A DNA stretch of 58,129 nt from G025836975 sp049646585. GTDB taxonomy: Bacteria > Pseudomonadota > Gammaproteobacteria > Burkholderiales > Burkholderiaceae_B. The first letter of the stretch is position 1; the number at the start of each line of letters is the position of its first letter. Location: NCBI GenBank assembly GCA_049646585.1, contig JBARWC010000072.1, positions 1 through 58,129 on the forward strand. Direction: 5' to 3'. Positions 42,290 to 51,373 of the stretch are shown here, one piece after another. The notes below the pieces were generated by a model, which was not told the DNA's origin, searched no databases, and worked only from the letters and a program-made list of their open reading frames with translations. Made by a program: the position numbers and the translations under genes.

Positions 42290-43337
42290 GCCGCGCGCCC
42301 GCCCTTCCGTCTGGATGTCCTGGCTCTCGCCGGTGCTGGCGGTTTTGCTGACCGCCGCTTGCGGCGCGGCCCTGTTTCTTGCCGTGGGCAAAGACCCAGT
42401 GGCCAGCTTGTCGGTGTTTTTCTATGAACCCATCAAGGACTTGCGCGGCTGGTCCGAGGTGGGGGTGAAGCTGGCTCCGCTGCTGCTGATCGCCGTTGGA
42501 CTGGCCTTGTGCTTTCGCGCCAACGTATTCAATATCGGCGCGGAGGGGCAGTTGGTCGTTGGCGCCATCGCCGCCGGCTCCGTCATCTTGTATTTCGACG
42601 ATGAAACCAATGGCGGCTTCGGCCTGATCACCCTGGCCTTGTTCGCGGGGGCGGCGGGCGGCGGCCTTTGGGCCGCCATCACGGCCTGGCTGCGCGACCG
42701 CTACAACGCCAATGAAATCCTGGTTTCCCTGATGCTGGTCTACGTGGCGCAATTGCTGCTCAGCTATCTGGTGCACGGCATATTGATCGACCCCGACGGC
42801 TTCGGTTTTCCCCAGTCGCGGCTTTTTTCAGACGGCTTCCTGCTGCCCATCGTCCTGCCGGGCACCCGCTTGCATTTGGGCATCGTACTGGCCGTGCTGG
42901 CCTCGGCCATAGGCTGGCTATACCTGTCGCGCAGCTTCTCCGGCTTCAAGCTGCAGGTGGGGGGCATGGCGCCCCTGGCCGCGCGGTATGCGGGGTTTTC
43001 CTCAAGGCGCTCGCTATGGGTGTCGCTATGCGTATCCGGCGCGCTGGCCGGCGTGGCCGGCGCCTGCGAGGTCATGGGGCCCATAGGCCAGCTTACGCCG
43101 TCGATCTCCCCGGGCTACGGTTTCGCGGCCATCATCGTGGCCTTCGTCGGGCGCCTGCATCCCGTGGGCGTGATTTTTTCCAGCTTCATCATGGCGCTGC
43201 TATACATCGGCGGCGAGCTGTCGCAAAGCCGGCTGGGCATGCCCAGCTCCATCACCGGCATCTTCCAGGGCATCTTGCTGTTTTCATTGCTGGCTTGCGA
43301 CGTGTTGATCAATAACCGGCTGCGGTGGGCGAAATAA
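42276..43337 (+). CDS. ABC transporter permease, BMP/nucleoside type (first subunit)
   Basis: The 353-residue inner-membrane protein has ~10 hydrophobic segments and the BPD_transp_2 signatures CFRANVFNIGAEGQLVVGAIA (read here in part) and YNANEILVSLMLVYVAQLL. It forms the channel with the second permease. It overlaps the ATPase gene by 14 bases and shares its stop base with the next start (TAATG), so the operon is tightly coupled. Confidence 0.92.
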   Translation: MLRLEPRARPSVWMSWLSPVLAVLLTAACGAALFLAVGKDPVASLSVFFYEPIKDLRGWSEVGVKLAPLLLIAVGLALCFRANVFNIGAEGQLVVGAIAAGSVILYFDDETNGGFGLITLALFAGAAGGGLWAAITAWLRDRYNANEILVSLMLVYVAQLLLSYLVHGILIDPDGFGFPQSRLFSDGFLLPIVLPGTRLHLGIVLAVLASAIGWLYLSRSFSGFKLQVGGMAPLAARYAGFSSRRSLWVSLCVSGALAGVAGACEVMGPIGQLTPSISPGYGFAAIIVAFVGRLHPVGVIFSSFIMALLYIGGELSQSRLGMPSSITGIFQGILLFSLLACDVLINNRLRWAK

Positions 43338-44254
43338 TGGACGCACTGGCTCCCCTGATCGCATCGGCCATCAACGCGGGCACGCCGCTCATGCTGGCGG
43401 CGCTGGGCCTGCTCATCAACGAAAAGTCGGGCGTGATCAACCTGGGCTCCGAAGGCATGATGCTGGTGGCGGCGGTCATGGGTTTCGCCGTCACTGTCCA
43501 CACCGACAGCGTGGCGCTGGGTTTCGTGGCCGGCGCCCTGGCCGGCATGGTGCTGGCCGGCTTCTTTGCCTGGCTGACGGTGTGGCTGGGCTCCAACCAG
43601 GTGGCCACGGGCCTGGCCCTGTCGCTGTTCGGCGTCGGCGCTTCAGCCTACATAGGTATCGACTATGTGGGCGCCACCTTGCAGGCCGGCCACTTCGGCA
43701 TTCCGCTGCTGCAGGACATCCCCTTCCTTGGCAAGGCCGTGTTCCAGCAGCATCCCATGGTGTATCTGTCGCTATTGCTGTGTGCCGGCATCGCCTGGTT
43801 CCTGAACCGCACGCGTCCGGGCCTGATTTTGCGCTCCGTGGGCGAGTCGCCCTCATCGGCCCATGCGCTGGGCTACGACGTCAGGCGCATACGGCTTTAC
43901 GCCTTGCTGTTCGGCGGCGCTTGCTGCGGCCTGGCCGGCGCCTTCATGTCGCTGGTCTACACGCCCATGTGGGTCGAGGGCATGGTGGCCGGCCGAGGCT
44001 GGATCGCCCTGGCGCTGACGACTTTCGCCACCTGGCGGCCGGCGCGCGTGCTGGTGGGCGCCTACCTGTTTGGCGGCATCACCATACTTACTTATCATAT
44101 GCAGGCTTTGGGCGTGCCGATAGCATCGCAACTGCTGTCCATGCTGCCCTATCTTGCAACGATTGCGGTACTTGTCCTGATTTCACGCAATGCGAACTGG
44201 ATCAGGCTGAACATGCCCGCTTCGCTGGGCAAACACTTTAACCCGAACTCCTAA
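43337..44254 (+). CDS. ABC transporter permease, BMP/nucleoside type (second subunit)
   Basis: This second BPD_transp_2 permease (305 residues, ~8-9 helices) carries the family segment LLINEKSGVINLGSEGMMLV near residue 28 and LGSNQVATGLALSLFG near 90. It pairs with the preceding permease. The start ATG at 43337 shares one base with the preceding stop; the gene ends eight bases before the binding-protein gene. Confidence 0.92.
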   Translation: MDALAPLIASAINAGTPLMLAALGLLINEKSGVINLGSEGMMLVAAVMGFAVTVHTDSVALGFVAGALAGMVLAGFFAWLTVWLGSNQVATGLALSLFGVGASAYIGIDYVGATLQAGHFGIPLLQDIPFLGKAVFQQHPMVYLSLLLCAGIAWFLNRTRPGLILRSVGESPSSAHALGYDVRRIRLYALLFGGACCGLAGAFMSLVYTPMWVEGMVAGRGWIALALTTFATWRPARVLVGAYLFGGITILTYHMQALGVPIASQLLSMLPYLATIAVLVLISRNANWIRLNMPASLGKHFNPNS

Positions 44255-44262
44255 GGAACCCC

Positions 44263-45354
44263 ATGTCTGCAACGTTCTTACGCCATGCGCTATGCGCTGC
44301 GCTCGTCGCGCCCGCCATTGCCTTGTCTTGCTCCGCCGTGGCGGCCGAGCAAGAGCCGCTGAAAATCGGCTTCGTCTATGTGAGCCCCATCGGCGAGGCC
44401 GGCTGGACCTGGCAGCAGGACATCGGCCGCAAGGAAATGGAGCAGGCTCTGGGCGACAAGGTCAAGACCCAGTATGTCGAGGACGTCCCCGAAGGGGCCG
44501 ATGCCGAGCGCGTCATACGCGACCTGGCCCAGCAGGGCAACAAGCTGATCTTCACCACCTCTTTCGGCTACATGAACCCCACGCTGAAAGTGGCCAAGCA
44601 GTTTCCGGACGTGAAGTTCGTGCACTCCACCGGCTACAAGACGGCCGCCAACGTCGCCACGACCAATTCCCGCTTCTACGAGGCGCGCTACCTGGCGGGC
44701 ATCCTGGCCGGCAAAATGACCCAGTCCAACGTGGCCGGCTATGTGGGCGCCTTCCCGATACCGGAAGTCCTGCAAGGCATCAATGCCTTCACGCGCGGCA
44801 TGCGCAGCGTCAATCCCAAGGCCGAAGTGCGCGTCATCTGGGTGAACAGCTGGTTCGATCCGGGTAAAGAGCGCGACGCGGCGCTGGCGCTCATCGGCCA
44901 GGGCGCCGACATCGTCACGCACCACACCGATTCGACCGCCACCGTCCAGGCCGCCGAGGAAAAGGGCAAGTACGCCGTGGCCTACCATTCCGACATGAAG
45001 AAGTTCGGGCCCAAGGCCCAGCTTGCCGCGGTCACCCACCATTGGGGTGCTTACTTCACCAAGGAAGCCCGCGACGTGCTGAACGGCACCTGGAAGGCCG
45101 ACAGCACCTGGGGCGGCATCAAGCAGGACATGGCCGCCATCGAAGGCTTCGGCCCCGCAGTGCCCGAGGACGTGAAAAAACTGGTCCTGGAAAAGCAGGC
45201 TGAAATCGTCGCCGGCACCCTGGCGCCGTTTGCCGGCCCCATCACGGACAACGAAGGCAAGGTTCGCTTGCAGTCCGGCGTGCTGGACGATGCCGGCCTG
45301 AACAAAATGAACTATTACGTGCAAGGCGTGGCGGGCAAGCTGCCCACCAAGTAA
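44263..45354 (+). CDS. BMP family ABC transporter substrate-binding protein
   Basis: A Sec signal (MSATFLRHALCAALVAPAIA, cut after AVAA) precedes a 340-residue periplasmic protein. LKIGFVYVSPIGEAGWTWQQ, IFTTSFGYMNPTLKVAKQF, FYEARYLAGILAGKM and DIVTHHTDSTATVQAAEE are BMP/PnrA family signatures, which bind purine nucleosides or related ligands. It is not a lipoprotein, unlike many BMP members, since no lipobox Cys follows the signal. With the ATPase and two permeases it completes an importer; no purine enzymes adjoin it to confirm the ligand. Confidence 0.92.
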   Translation: MSATFLRHALCAALVAPAIALSCSAVAAEQEPLKIGFVYVSPIGEAGWTWQQDIGRKEMEQALGDKVKTQYVEDVPEGADAERVIRDLAQQGNKLIFTTSFGYMNPTLKVAKQFPDVKFVHSTGYKTAANVATTNSRFYEARYLAGILAGKMTQSNVAGYVGAFPIPEVLQGINAFTRGMRSVNPKAEVRVIWVNSWFDPGKERDAALALIGQGADIVTHHTDSTATVQAAEEKGKYAVAYHSDMKKFGPKAQLAAVTHHWGAYFTKEARDVLNGTWKADSTWGGIKQDMAAIEGFGPAVPEDVKKLVLEKQAEIVAGTLAPFAGPITDNEGKVRLQSGVLDDAGLNKMNYYVQGVAGKLPTK

Positions 45355-45411
45355 GCGCGCGAAAAAAAGCCGGACCCGACTGGCCCGGCCCATCTGTATC
45401 ACCGTTTTGCG

Positions 45412-45452
45412 GGGCCTGCAATCGAAAGGGTTGCAGGCCCTGTTTCCGTTTC
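45412..45452 (+). terminator. Terminator of the nucleoside-type ABC operon
   Basis: GGGCCTGCAA (45412-45421) and TTGCAGGCCC (45431-45440) form a perfect 10-bp stem followed by a T-rich stretch (TGTTTCCGTTT). It lies ~60 bases after the binding-protein stop, between convergent genes. Confidence 0.6.
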
Positions 45453-45455
45453 GGT

Positions 45456-46451
45456 CTAGCGCCCGTAGAAGGGGTAGTTGGGGTCGTTGTAGCCGTGCGT
45501 GGAAGCATGGCCCGGCGTCACCAAGCTGTCGACCAAGGCTTCTTCCTCGGCGCTGATCTGGACGTCGACGGCCGGGTAATAGTCTTCCAGTTGCGCCAGC
45601 GTGCGCGGGCCGGCGATGACGGCGCTGACGTGGCGGTTGGCCAGCACCCAGGCGGTGGCGAAGTGCCCCAGCTTGATCCCGCGCTGTTCGCAGTGTTCCT
45701 GCAGGCGCTGGGCGATCAGCAGGGACTCGTCGCGGAATTCCGTTTCCAGGATGCGCTTGTCGCCGCGCCCCGCGCGGCTTCCCTGCGGGGGCGTCTGGCC
45801 CGCCTTGTACTTGCCGGTCAGCACGCCGCGCGCAATGGGGCTATAGGGCACCACGCCCAGCCCATAGTGGCCGCAGGCGGGCAGGATCTCGACCTCGGGA
45901 CCGCGATTGAGCAGGTTGTAATAGGGCTGGCAGACCACGGGCTGGGGCACGTTGGCCTGCTGGCACAAGCGGACCATCTCGGCAATGCGCCAGCCGCGGA
46001 AGTTCGACAAGCCGAAGGCGCGTATCTTGCCCGCGCTGATCAGGTCGCCCAGGGTGCGTACGGCCTCGTCCAGGTTTTCCTGATGGTAGTCGCGGTGCAG
46101 GTAAAGGATGTCCAGGTGGTCGGTGGACAGGCGGCGCAGGCTTTCATCGACCTCGCGCATCATCCAGTGGCGCGAGTAATGCGACTGGTTGGGCGCCTTG
46201 CCCATGGAATTGCCCAGCTTGCTCGCCAATATCCAGTCGTGGCGCTTGGCACCTATGAGCTTGCCCACCATTTCCTCGGATCCGCCGGTGGTGTAGACGT
46301 CGGCGGTGTCGATGAAATTGATGCCGTGTTCATGTGCCGAATCGACCATGCTGCGCGCTTCGGCAATGTCGGTCTGGTCGCTGAACATCATGGTGCCCAG
46401 GCAAATGGCGGAAACGCGTAGATTGCTGGAGCCAAGGCGTCTGTATTGCAT
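45456..46451 (-). CDS. Aldo/keto reductase
   Basis: The 331-residue NADPH-dependent reductase keeps the catalytic tetrad of the family: Asp and Tyr in FIDTADVYTTGGSEE (near 54), Lys in ILASKLG and His in LDILYLHRDYH. It resembles the AKR groups YajO/PhdL-like that reduce small aldehydes or ketones. The ATG at 46451 gives MQYRRLGSSNLRVSAI, the standard start, after AGGAAGG. It follows the Bug gene on the same strand after 84 bases and may be part of the HMG-CoA-lyase run, though its chemistry there is unclear. Confidence 0.9.
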   Translation of the reverse strand: MQYRRLGSSNLRVSAICLGTMMFSDQTDIAEARSMVDSAHEHGINFIDTADVYTTGGSEEMVGKLIGAKRHDWILASKLGNSMGKAPNQSHYSRHWMMREVDESLRRLSTDHLDILYLHRDYHQENLDEAVRTLGDLISAGKIRAFGLSNFRGWRIAEMVRLCQQANVPQPVVCQPYYNLLNRGPEVEILPACGHYGLGVVPYSPIARGVLTGKYKAGQTPPQGSRAGRGDKRILETEFRDESLLIAQRLQEHCEQRGIKLGHFATAWVLANRHVSAVIAGPRTLAQLEDYYPAVDVQISAEEEALVDSLVTPGHASTHGYNDPNYPFYGR

Positions 46452-46535
46452 GGTTGTCGTCCTTCCTGGTGGTTTGTTTGTGGAGCTGCTTGCCCTCATC
46501 CACGAAGTTAGCACAAAGAAGGACGAGTGAGCGGC

Positions 46536-47528
46536 CTACTTCAGCTCTATGCCCGCCGCTTTCACGACCTTGGCATACTTGGCCAGTTCCGACTTGAAAA
46601 AGCCGGCGGTATCGCCGGGGTTCATCAAGAGGATGGTGTTGCCCTGGGTAGCCATGCTCTTCTTGACCTCGGGATCGGCATAGGCGCTGGATACGTTCTT
46701 GTAAGCCGCCTGGACCTTGTCGGCGGGCAGCTTGGCCGGGCCGATAAGCGCGAACCAGCCCTCGACGTAGTAGTCGGGCAGGCCTTGCTCGGCCACCGTG
46801 GGCATGTCGGGCAGCGAGGCAGTGCGCTGCTTGCCGCCCACCCCCACGGCGCGCAGGCTGCCGCTTTTCAGGTGCGACAGGACGGAGGGCAGCGATGTCA
46901 CGCAGAAGTCCACCTGGCCGCCCATCAGGTCGGTCAGCATGGGGCCCACGCCCTTGTAGGGAATGTGGCGGGCCTGGACGCCGGCCTGGGCCACGAACAT
47001 TTCGGCCGCCAGGTGCAGTATGGTCCCGTTGCCGGAGGAGGCGTAGTTATAGGCGCCCGGCTTGGCCTTGAGCAGGGCGATCAGTTCCTTCACGTTGTTG
47101 GCCGGCAGCTTCTTGGGGTTGATCACCAGCAGCAAGGGCGTGGTGCCTATGACTGAAATCGGCGTGATGTCAGCGATGGGGTCGAAAGGCACCGACTTGT
47201 AGACGCTGGGGAAGATCACGTGGTTGTTGGATACGACGCTCAGCGTATTGCCGTCCGGCACTGACTTGACCAGGGCGGAGGTGCCCAATATGCCGCCCGC
47301 GCCCGGCTTGTTCTCGATGACCACGGTGCGCCCAGCCGCTTTGGCCCAGGCCTGGCTGGCGGATCGGACGATGGTGTCCACGCCCGAGCCCGGCCCGACC
47401 GGAAGTATCAGGTCGATGGGGCGCTCGCTTTGGGCAAAAGCGGTAAGGGGCAGGGCGGCCGCGGTGGCGGCAGCGCCGAATGCCGCCAGAATCTGGCGGC
47501 GGGCCGGATTGATGCCGGATGTTTTCAT
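46536..47528 (-). CDS. Bug family substrate-binding protein of the CoA-transferase / lyase cluster
   Basis: The precursor has a signal with a twin arginine (PARRQILAAFGAAATAAALP, cut near AFA), perhaps Tat-exported. The mature part shows SERPIDLILPVGPGSGVDTIV, VVIENKPGAGGILGTSAL and ARHIPYKGVGPMLTDLMGG, Bug signatures. It has 330 residues. It lies 45 bases after the CoA-transferase gene on the same strand, so its ligand is probably the acid that the transferase activates. Confidence 0.92.
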   Translation of the reverse strand: MKTSGINPARRQILAAFGAAATAAALPLTAFAQSERPIDLILPVGPGSGVDTIVRSASQAWAKAAGRTVVIENKPGAGGILGTSALVKSVPDGNTLSVVSNNHVIFPSVYKSVPFDPIADITPISVIGTTPLLLVINPKKLPANNVKELIALLKAKPGAYNYASSGNGTILHLAAEMFVAQAGVQARHIPYKGVGPMLTDLMGGQVDFCVTSLPSVLSHLKSGSLRAVGVGGKQRTASLPDMPTVAEQGLPDYYVEGWFALIGPAKLPADKVQAAYKNVSSAYADPEVKKSMATQGNTILLMNPGDTAGFFKSELAKYAKVVKAAGIELK

Positions 47529-47573
47529 GTTGTCTCCGTGTTTTATTGAAGAGTGGATGGTGGAAGGGGGACG

Positions 47574-48821
47574 CTAGGCAACGGCGCCTTGATCGAAAAG
47601 ATGCCGGGCCTGCTCTTCGGAATAGCCCAGTTGAACCAGCAGCTCGCCGGTGTGCTGGCCCAGCTTGGGCGGGTTCAGGCGCACGCCCAGGCGCTCGCCC
47701 GACAGGCTTAGCGGCAGCAGGGCGGCCTGGGCCGTCTGCCCGGCGCGCTCGCCGTCGGTCAGCCGTATGTCGGCCAGGCCGCCGGTGGCTTTCAGGTGCG
47801 GGTCGTCGAACAGCTCTTCGGGCTTGACGATAGGGGCGAAAGGCAGGCCGTTCTTCTCGAAGATGGCCGAGAGCTCGGCGGCGCTGTAGCCGGCCAGCCT
47901 GTCGCGCAATTCCGCCAGCAGGGTGGGGCGCACGCGGACGCGATCGTTGTTGGTGGCCAGTTCGGGCCGGTCCAGCATGTCGGTGAAACCCAATGCGCGG
48001 CAGAAGACCACCCACTGAGCGTCGCTGACGGCGGCCAGGAATATCTGCTCGCCGTCCTTCACGGTGAAAACGTCGTACAAGGCCCAGGCGGATATGCGTT
48101 CCGGCATGGGCGCGGCGGCCACGCCGGTGATGGCGTACTGCAGCATGTGCTGGCCGACCAGGAAGATGTTGTTCTCGAACAGGGCGGACTGGACCTCTTG
48201 CCCCTGGCCGGTAATGCCGCGTTCTATCAGGGCCGCCATGATGCCGATGGCGCCGAACATGCCACCCATGATGTCGTTGACGCTGGTGCCGGCGCGCAGG
48301 GGGTCGCCGGGTCGTCCGGTCATGTAGGCCAGCCCGCCCATCATCTGCACGACTTCGTCCAGGGCGGTGCGCAGTTCATAAGGGCCGGGCAGGAAGCCTT
48401 TCAGGCTGGCGTAGATCAGCTTCGGGTTGGCGGCGCTCAGCGAGGCGTAGTCCAGGCCGTACTTGCGCATCATGCCGGGCCGGAAGTTCTCGGCGACCAC
48501 GTCGGCCGAGCCCGCCAGCTTGCGCGCGATCTCGGCCCCTTCGGGAGAGTGCAGGTTCAGGCCTATGCTTTTCTTGTTGCGGTTGAACATGGGGAAGAAG
48601 CCGGCGCCCGCGCCCAGCAGATGGCGGGTCCGGTCGCCTTCCACCGGCTCTATCTTGATCACCTCGGCGCCCAGGTCGGCCAGCACGAGCCCGCAGGTCG
48701 GGCCCATGACCATGTGGGTAAACTCGACGACCCGCAGCCCGGTCAAGGGCAAGCGCCGCTTGGGCGATTTGTCGACACGGCCGGAGGCATCGGTGGAAGA
48801 GGGCTGGTGCAATGGCGGCAT
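47574..48821 (-). CDS. CaiB/BaiF family (class III) CoA-transferase
   Basis: Class III transferases move CoA between carboxylic acids through an enzyme aspartyl anhydride. The 415-residue protein has the N-terminal LTGLRVVEFTHMVMGPTCGLVLADLGAEVIKIE (read in part), FNRNKKSIGLNLHSPEG and VVAENFRPGMMRKYGLDY motifs; the catalytic Asp is probably in RTALDEVVQMMGG (near residue 170). The ATG at 48821 follows AGGAC; the long open frame upstream of it lies across the lyase gene and was ignored. It is 17 bases after the lyase gene, so the two form an activation and cleavage pair. Confidence 0.9.
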   Translation of the reverse strand: MPPLHQPSSTDASGRVDKSPKRRLPLTGLRVVEFTHMVMGPTCGLVLADLGAEVIKIEPVEGDRTRHLLGAGAGFFPMFNRNKKSIGLNLHSPEGAEIARKLAGSADVVAENFRPGMMRKYGLDYASLSAANPKLIYASLKGFLPGPYELRTALDEVVQMMGGLAYMTGRPGDPLRAGTSVNDIMGGMFGAIGIMAALIERGITGQGQEVQSALFENNIFLVGQHMLQYAITGVAAAPMPERISAWALYDVFTVKDGEQIFLAAVSDAQWVVFCRALGFTDMLDRPELATNNDRVRVRPTLLAELRDRLAGYSAAELSAIFEKNGLPFAPIVKPEELFDDPHLKATGGLADIRLTDGERAGQTAQAALLPLSLSGERLGVRLNPPKLGQHTGELLVQLGYSEEQARHLFDQGAVA

Positions 48822-48838
48822 GCGTGTCCTGTTGGTGC

Positions 48839-49822
48839 TTAGTGAAGTTGGCTGGATGGGAGCGCGCCGGCGGCCGTCTTGGGCAAGCCGGCCTGCCACA
48901 AGGCGCCGTGCAGCGCCGTGCCCGACAGCCATCGGGCCAGCCGTTCCCGCAGGGCCAGCACGGCCTCGATGTCGCAGCCGGTGTCGATGCCCATGCTGTC
49001 GAGCATGAAAAGCAGGTCTTCGGTGGTGACGTTGCCGCTGGCGCCGGGCGCATGCGGGCATCCGCCCAGGCCGGCCAGGCAGGCGTCGAATCGGGCGACC
49101 CCGGTTTCCAGGGCCGCCAGGGTATTGGCCATGCCCATGCCGCGCGTATCGTGGAAATGCGCACAACACAGCTTGTCGCCGATGATGCGCCGGGTTTGGC
49201 TGAACAAGCTGTCCACGGCGGCCGGGTTGGCATAGCCCACCGTGTCGGCCAGGCTGATGCGGTCGGCGCCGGCATCCAGCAGGGCTTGTGCCAGGCGCAA
49301 CACCTCGGCCGGTTCCACGCGGCCTTGCAGGGTGCAGCCGAAGGCCGTGCCGACACCGCCTTCGATAATGGTTTTCGACCCCGCCGCGTCGCGCGCCGCC
49401 CTGATGCGGGCCACTTCGGCCACCACCTCGTCGGGCGTCTTGCGCAGGTTGGCCAGGCTGTGGGCATGGCTGGCCGACAGCGGCACGATCATCAGATGGG
49501 CTTCGCCTTCAATGGCGCGTTCGGCGCCTTTCAGATTGGGCACCAGCACCGACGCCCGCAAGCCCGGCAAGGTGTTGGCGTAGGCCAGCAGCTCGCCGGT
49601 GTCGGCCAGTTGCGGCAACAGGCGGGCGGGTACGAAGGAGCCGACCTCGATCTCATGCTGGCCGGCCGCATGGGCCGCGGCAATCCACGTCTTCTTATGT
49701 TCCGTTGGGAGGATGGCGGCAATGCTTTGCAGGCCGTCGCGCAAGCCCACTTCGCGCACCACGGCGCTTGCGGGCCAGGTTTTGCTGGATGGGGCGAAAG
49801 AGGCGGTATCGGTGGCGCTCAT
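48839..49822 (-). CDS. Hydroxymethylglutaryl-CoA lyase family protein
   Basis: The 327-residue TIM-barrel enzyme starts VVREVGLRDGLQSI, with the metal-binding Asp, and has LADTVGYANP, CAHFHDTRGMGMANTLAA with the His pair, and GLGGCPHAPGASGNVTTEDLLFML with the catalytic Cys loop. The family cleaves 3-hydroxy-3-methylacyl-CoA esters such as HMG-CoA or citramalyl-CoA into acetyl-CoA and a ketoacid. With the CoA-transferase it could degrade a branched dicarboxylate brought in by the Bug receptor. It is divergent from a LysR regulator. Confidence 0.92.
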   Translation of the reverse strand: MSATDTASFAPSSKTWPASAVVREVGLRDGLQSIAAILPTEHKKTWIAAAHAAGQHEIEVGSFVPARLLPQLADTGELLAYANTLPGLRASVLVPNLKGAERAIEGEAHLMIVPLSASHAHSLANLRKTPDEVVAEVARIRAARDAAGSKTIIEGGVGTAFGCTLQGRVEPAEVLRLAQALLDAGADRISLADTVGYANPAAVDSLFSQTRRIIGDKLCCAHFHDTRGMGMANTLAALETGVARFDACLAGLGGCPHAPGASGNVTTEDLLFMLDSMGIDTGCDIEAVLALRERLARWLSGTALHGALWQAGLPKTAAGALPSSQLH

Positions 49823-49886
49823 GTCGGGAAAGATGGAAGGTCGAGTGGATTTCTATTTTAGGTATTCTTAAAAATATTGAAAGCTC

Positions 49887-49906
49887 AGTTTTAGAACGCT
49901 AAAACT
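49887..49906. promoter_or_regulatory. Palindromic operator between the lyase gene and LysR
   Basis: AGTTTTAG-AACG-CTAAAACT is a perfect 8-bp inverted repeat in the 146-base divergent region. It is the natural candidate for the site of the adjacent LysR regulator. Confidence 0.5.
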
Positions 49907-49968
49907 TCCATGTTGGAATATCATAGGGTTCGATTGCTTACGTTTTGATGTTTTCGTATTGGAGCCAA

Positions 49969-50868
49969 ATGCGCGACCTGGACCTGACCACGCTGCGTTT
50001 ATTCGTCGCCGTGTGCGAACTGCGCAGCATTGCCCGCGCCGGCGAGCAGTCCAGCATCGTCGGTTCGGCCATCAGCAAGCGGTTGGCGGCGTTGGAAGAA
50101 GCCGTCGGCGTCAAGCTGCTGATCCGGCGCCGGCATGGGGTCGTGCCCACCCCCGCCGGCGAGACCTTGCTGGAGCACGCGCGTGCCATGCTGGCAAGCG
50201 CGGACCGCATCCGGCGCGACATGCTGTCGTATGCATCGGGCGTGAAAGGGCAGGTCAGGGTATTGGCCACCGCCTCGGTGCTGGCGGAAAAGCTGGCGGA
50301 AGACCTGGCGGTGTTTCTACGGAATCCCGACTACCGCAACATACAGATAGACATCGAGGAACGCCTTAGTATCGACGTCATACGCGGCATCAAGGAAGGC
50401 GTGGCCTCGGTGGGCATATGCTGGGACGTCGCGGACTTTCAAGGCTTGTGCACCCGACCCTATCGAAGCGACCACCTGGCCGTCGTCATGCACCCCGATC
50501 ATCCCCTGGCGGGATACCAGAGCCTGCCCTTCGAGGCGACGCTGGACTACGAACAGGTCAGCCTGTCGTCGGCCAGCGCCGTCCAGGTCATGCTCAAACG
50601 CCAGGCGACCTTGGCCGGCAGGCAATTGGTCGAGCGTGTGTTCGTGTCCAATCTGAACGCCGTGCTGCACGTGGTACTGGCCAACCTGGCCATCAGCGTT
50701 GTCCCGGTTGAAATCGTGCAGGGCTATGCCTATGTGCGGGACTTGCGCGTGATTCCTCTTAGCGACGAATGGGCCAGCCGGCGATTCGCCTTGTGCTTTC
50801 GCTCCGAAGACGCGTTGACGCCGGCCGCCCGTTTGCTGGTCGACCACCTGGGCTCGTTTTCATTATGA
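49969..50868 (+). CDS. LysR family transcriptional regulator
   Basis: The winged helix starts LDLTTLRLFVAVCELRSIARAGE, with SAISKRLAALEEAVGVKLLIRR as recognition part, followed by the effector-binding domain to residue 299. Its position, back to back with the HMG-CoA-lyase-family gene, suggests it controls that lyase, the CoA-transferase and the Bug gene. The ATG at 49969 has GGAG four bases upstream; an ATG seven codons earlier is possible. The 3' end overlaps the thioesterase gene by six bases. Confidence 0.9.
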   Translation: MRDLDLTTLRLFVAVCELRSIARAGEQSSIVGSAISKRLAALEEAVGVKLLIRRRHGVVPTPAGETLLEHARAMLASADRIRRDMLSYASGVKGQVRVLATASVLAEKLAEDLAVFLRNPDYRNIQIDIEERLSIDVIRGIKEGVASVGICWDVADFQGLCTRPYRSDHLAVVMHPDHPLAGYQSLPFEATLDYEQVSLSSASAVQVMLKRQATLAGRQLVERVFVSNLNAVLHVVLANLAISVVPVEIVQGYAYVRDLRVIPLSDEWASRRFALCFRSEDALTPAARLLVDHLGSFSL

Positions 50869-51300
50869 GCTGCGCGGCAAGGCCCAGGTGCTGATGGCCT
50901 GTGCAACCGGGGCTCCGCCCGCTTCCGGCACCAGCAGGACCTCGCCGGCGGCCATGCGGCCGGTCTTGAGGATGTTGGCGTGGGCCAGCACGCCTCCAGG
51001 CGGCGTCTTGCGCAGGAAGTTCATGCTCAGGCTGGCCGTCACGGCATCGCGGTTGCCGGTGCCGCCGACGATGGCGGCATAAAGCGCCAGGTCCGCCAGG
51101 CCCATCAGCATGGGCCCGGCTATCATGCCGCCCAGCCTTTGGTGCGAGGGCCGTTCGGGCAGGCGGAGCACCGACGTTCCCGCACCGATCTCCAGGATGT
51201 CGATCTCCAGCACCGAGGCGAAGGGATGGTGGCTTTCCAGCAGTTGCTGGAACTGGGCGATGGTGACCTGGGGCGTCTCGGCGTGGGCGGCTGCATTCAT
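50863..51300 (-). CDS. PaaI-type hotdog thioesterase
   Basis: The 145-residue protein has the hotdog fold pattern: ETPQVTIAQFQQLLESHHPF, then ERPSHQRLGGMIAGPMLMGLADLALYAAI (the HxxxGG-type segment with helix), and TASLSMNFLRKTPPGGVLAHANILKTG. Family members hydrolyse acyl-CoA thioesters. The acyl group is not predictable; the nearby CoA-transferase and lyase genes make a link to acyl-CoA breakdown reasonable. The ATG at 51300 gives MNAAAHAETP. It converges with the LysR gene, overlapping it by six bases. Confidence 0.82.
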   Translation of the reverse strand: MNAAAHAETPQVTIAQFQQLLESHHPFASVLEIDILEIGAGTSVLRLPERPSHQRLGGMIAGPMLMGLADLALYAAIVGGTGNRDAVTASLSMNFLRKTPPGGVLAHANILKTGRMAAGEVLLVPEAGGAPVAQAISTWALPRSS

Positions 51301-51373
51301 GATGGGCGCAATAGTGAACGGTGTGACGACATAGTACACTCAGGACGAAATGCAACTGATTTAAGGCTTTGTG

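Noticed and set aside
40373..42391. 672-codon open frame on the minus strand opposite the ABC ATPase
   Set aside because: GC-rich antisense shadow of the ATPase gene, with no recognisable domain.
47796..49861. Two ~350-codon plus-strand frames across the CoA-transferase and lyase genes
   Set aside because: They overlap two well-supported minus-strand enzymes and read as Gly/Ala/Arg/His-rich sequence.
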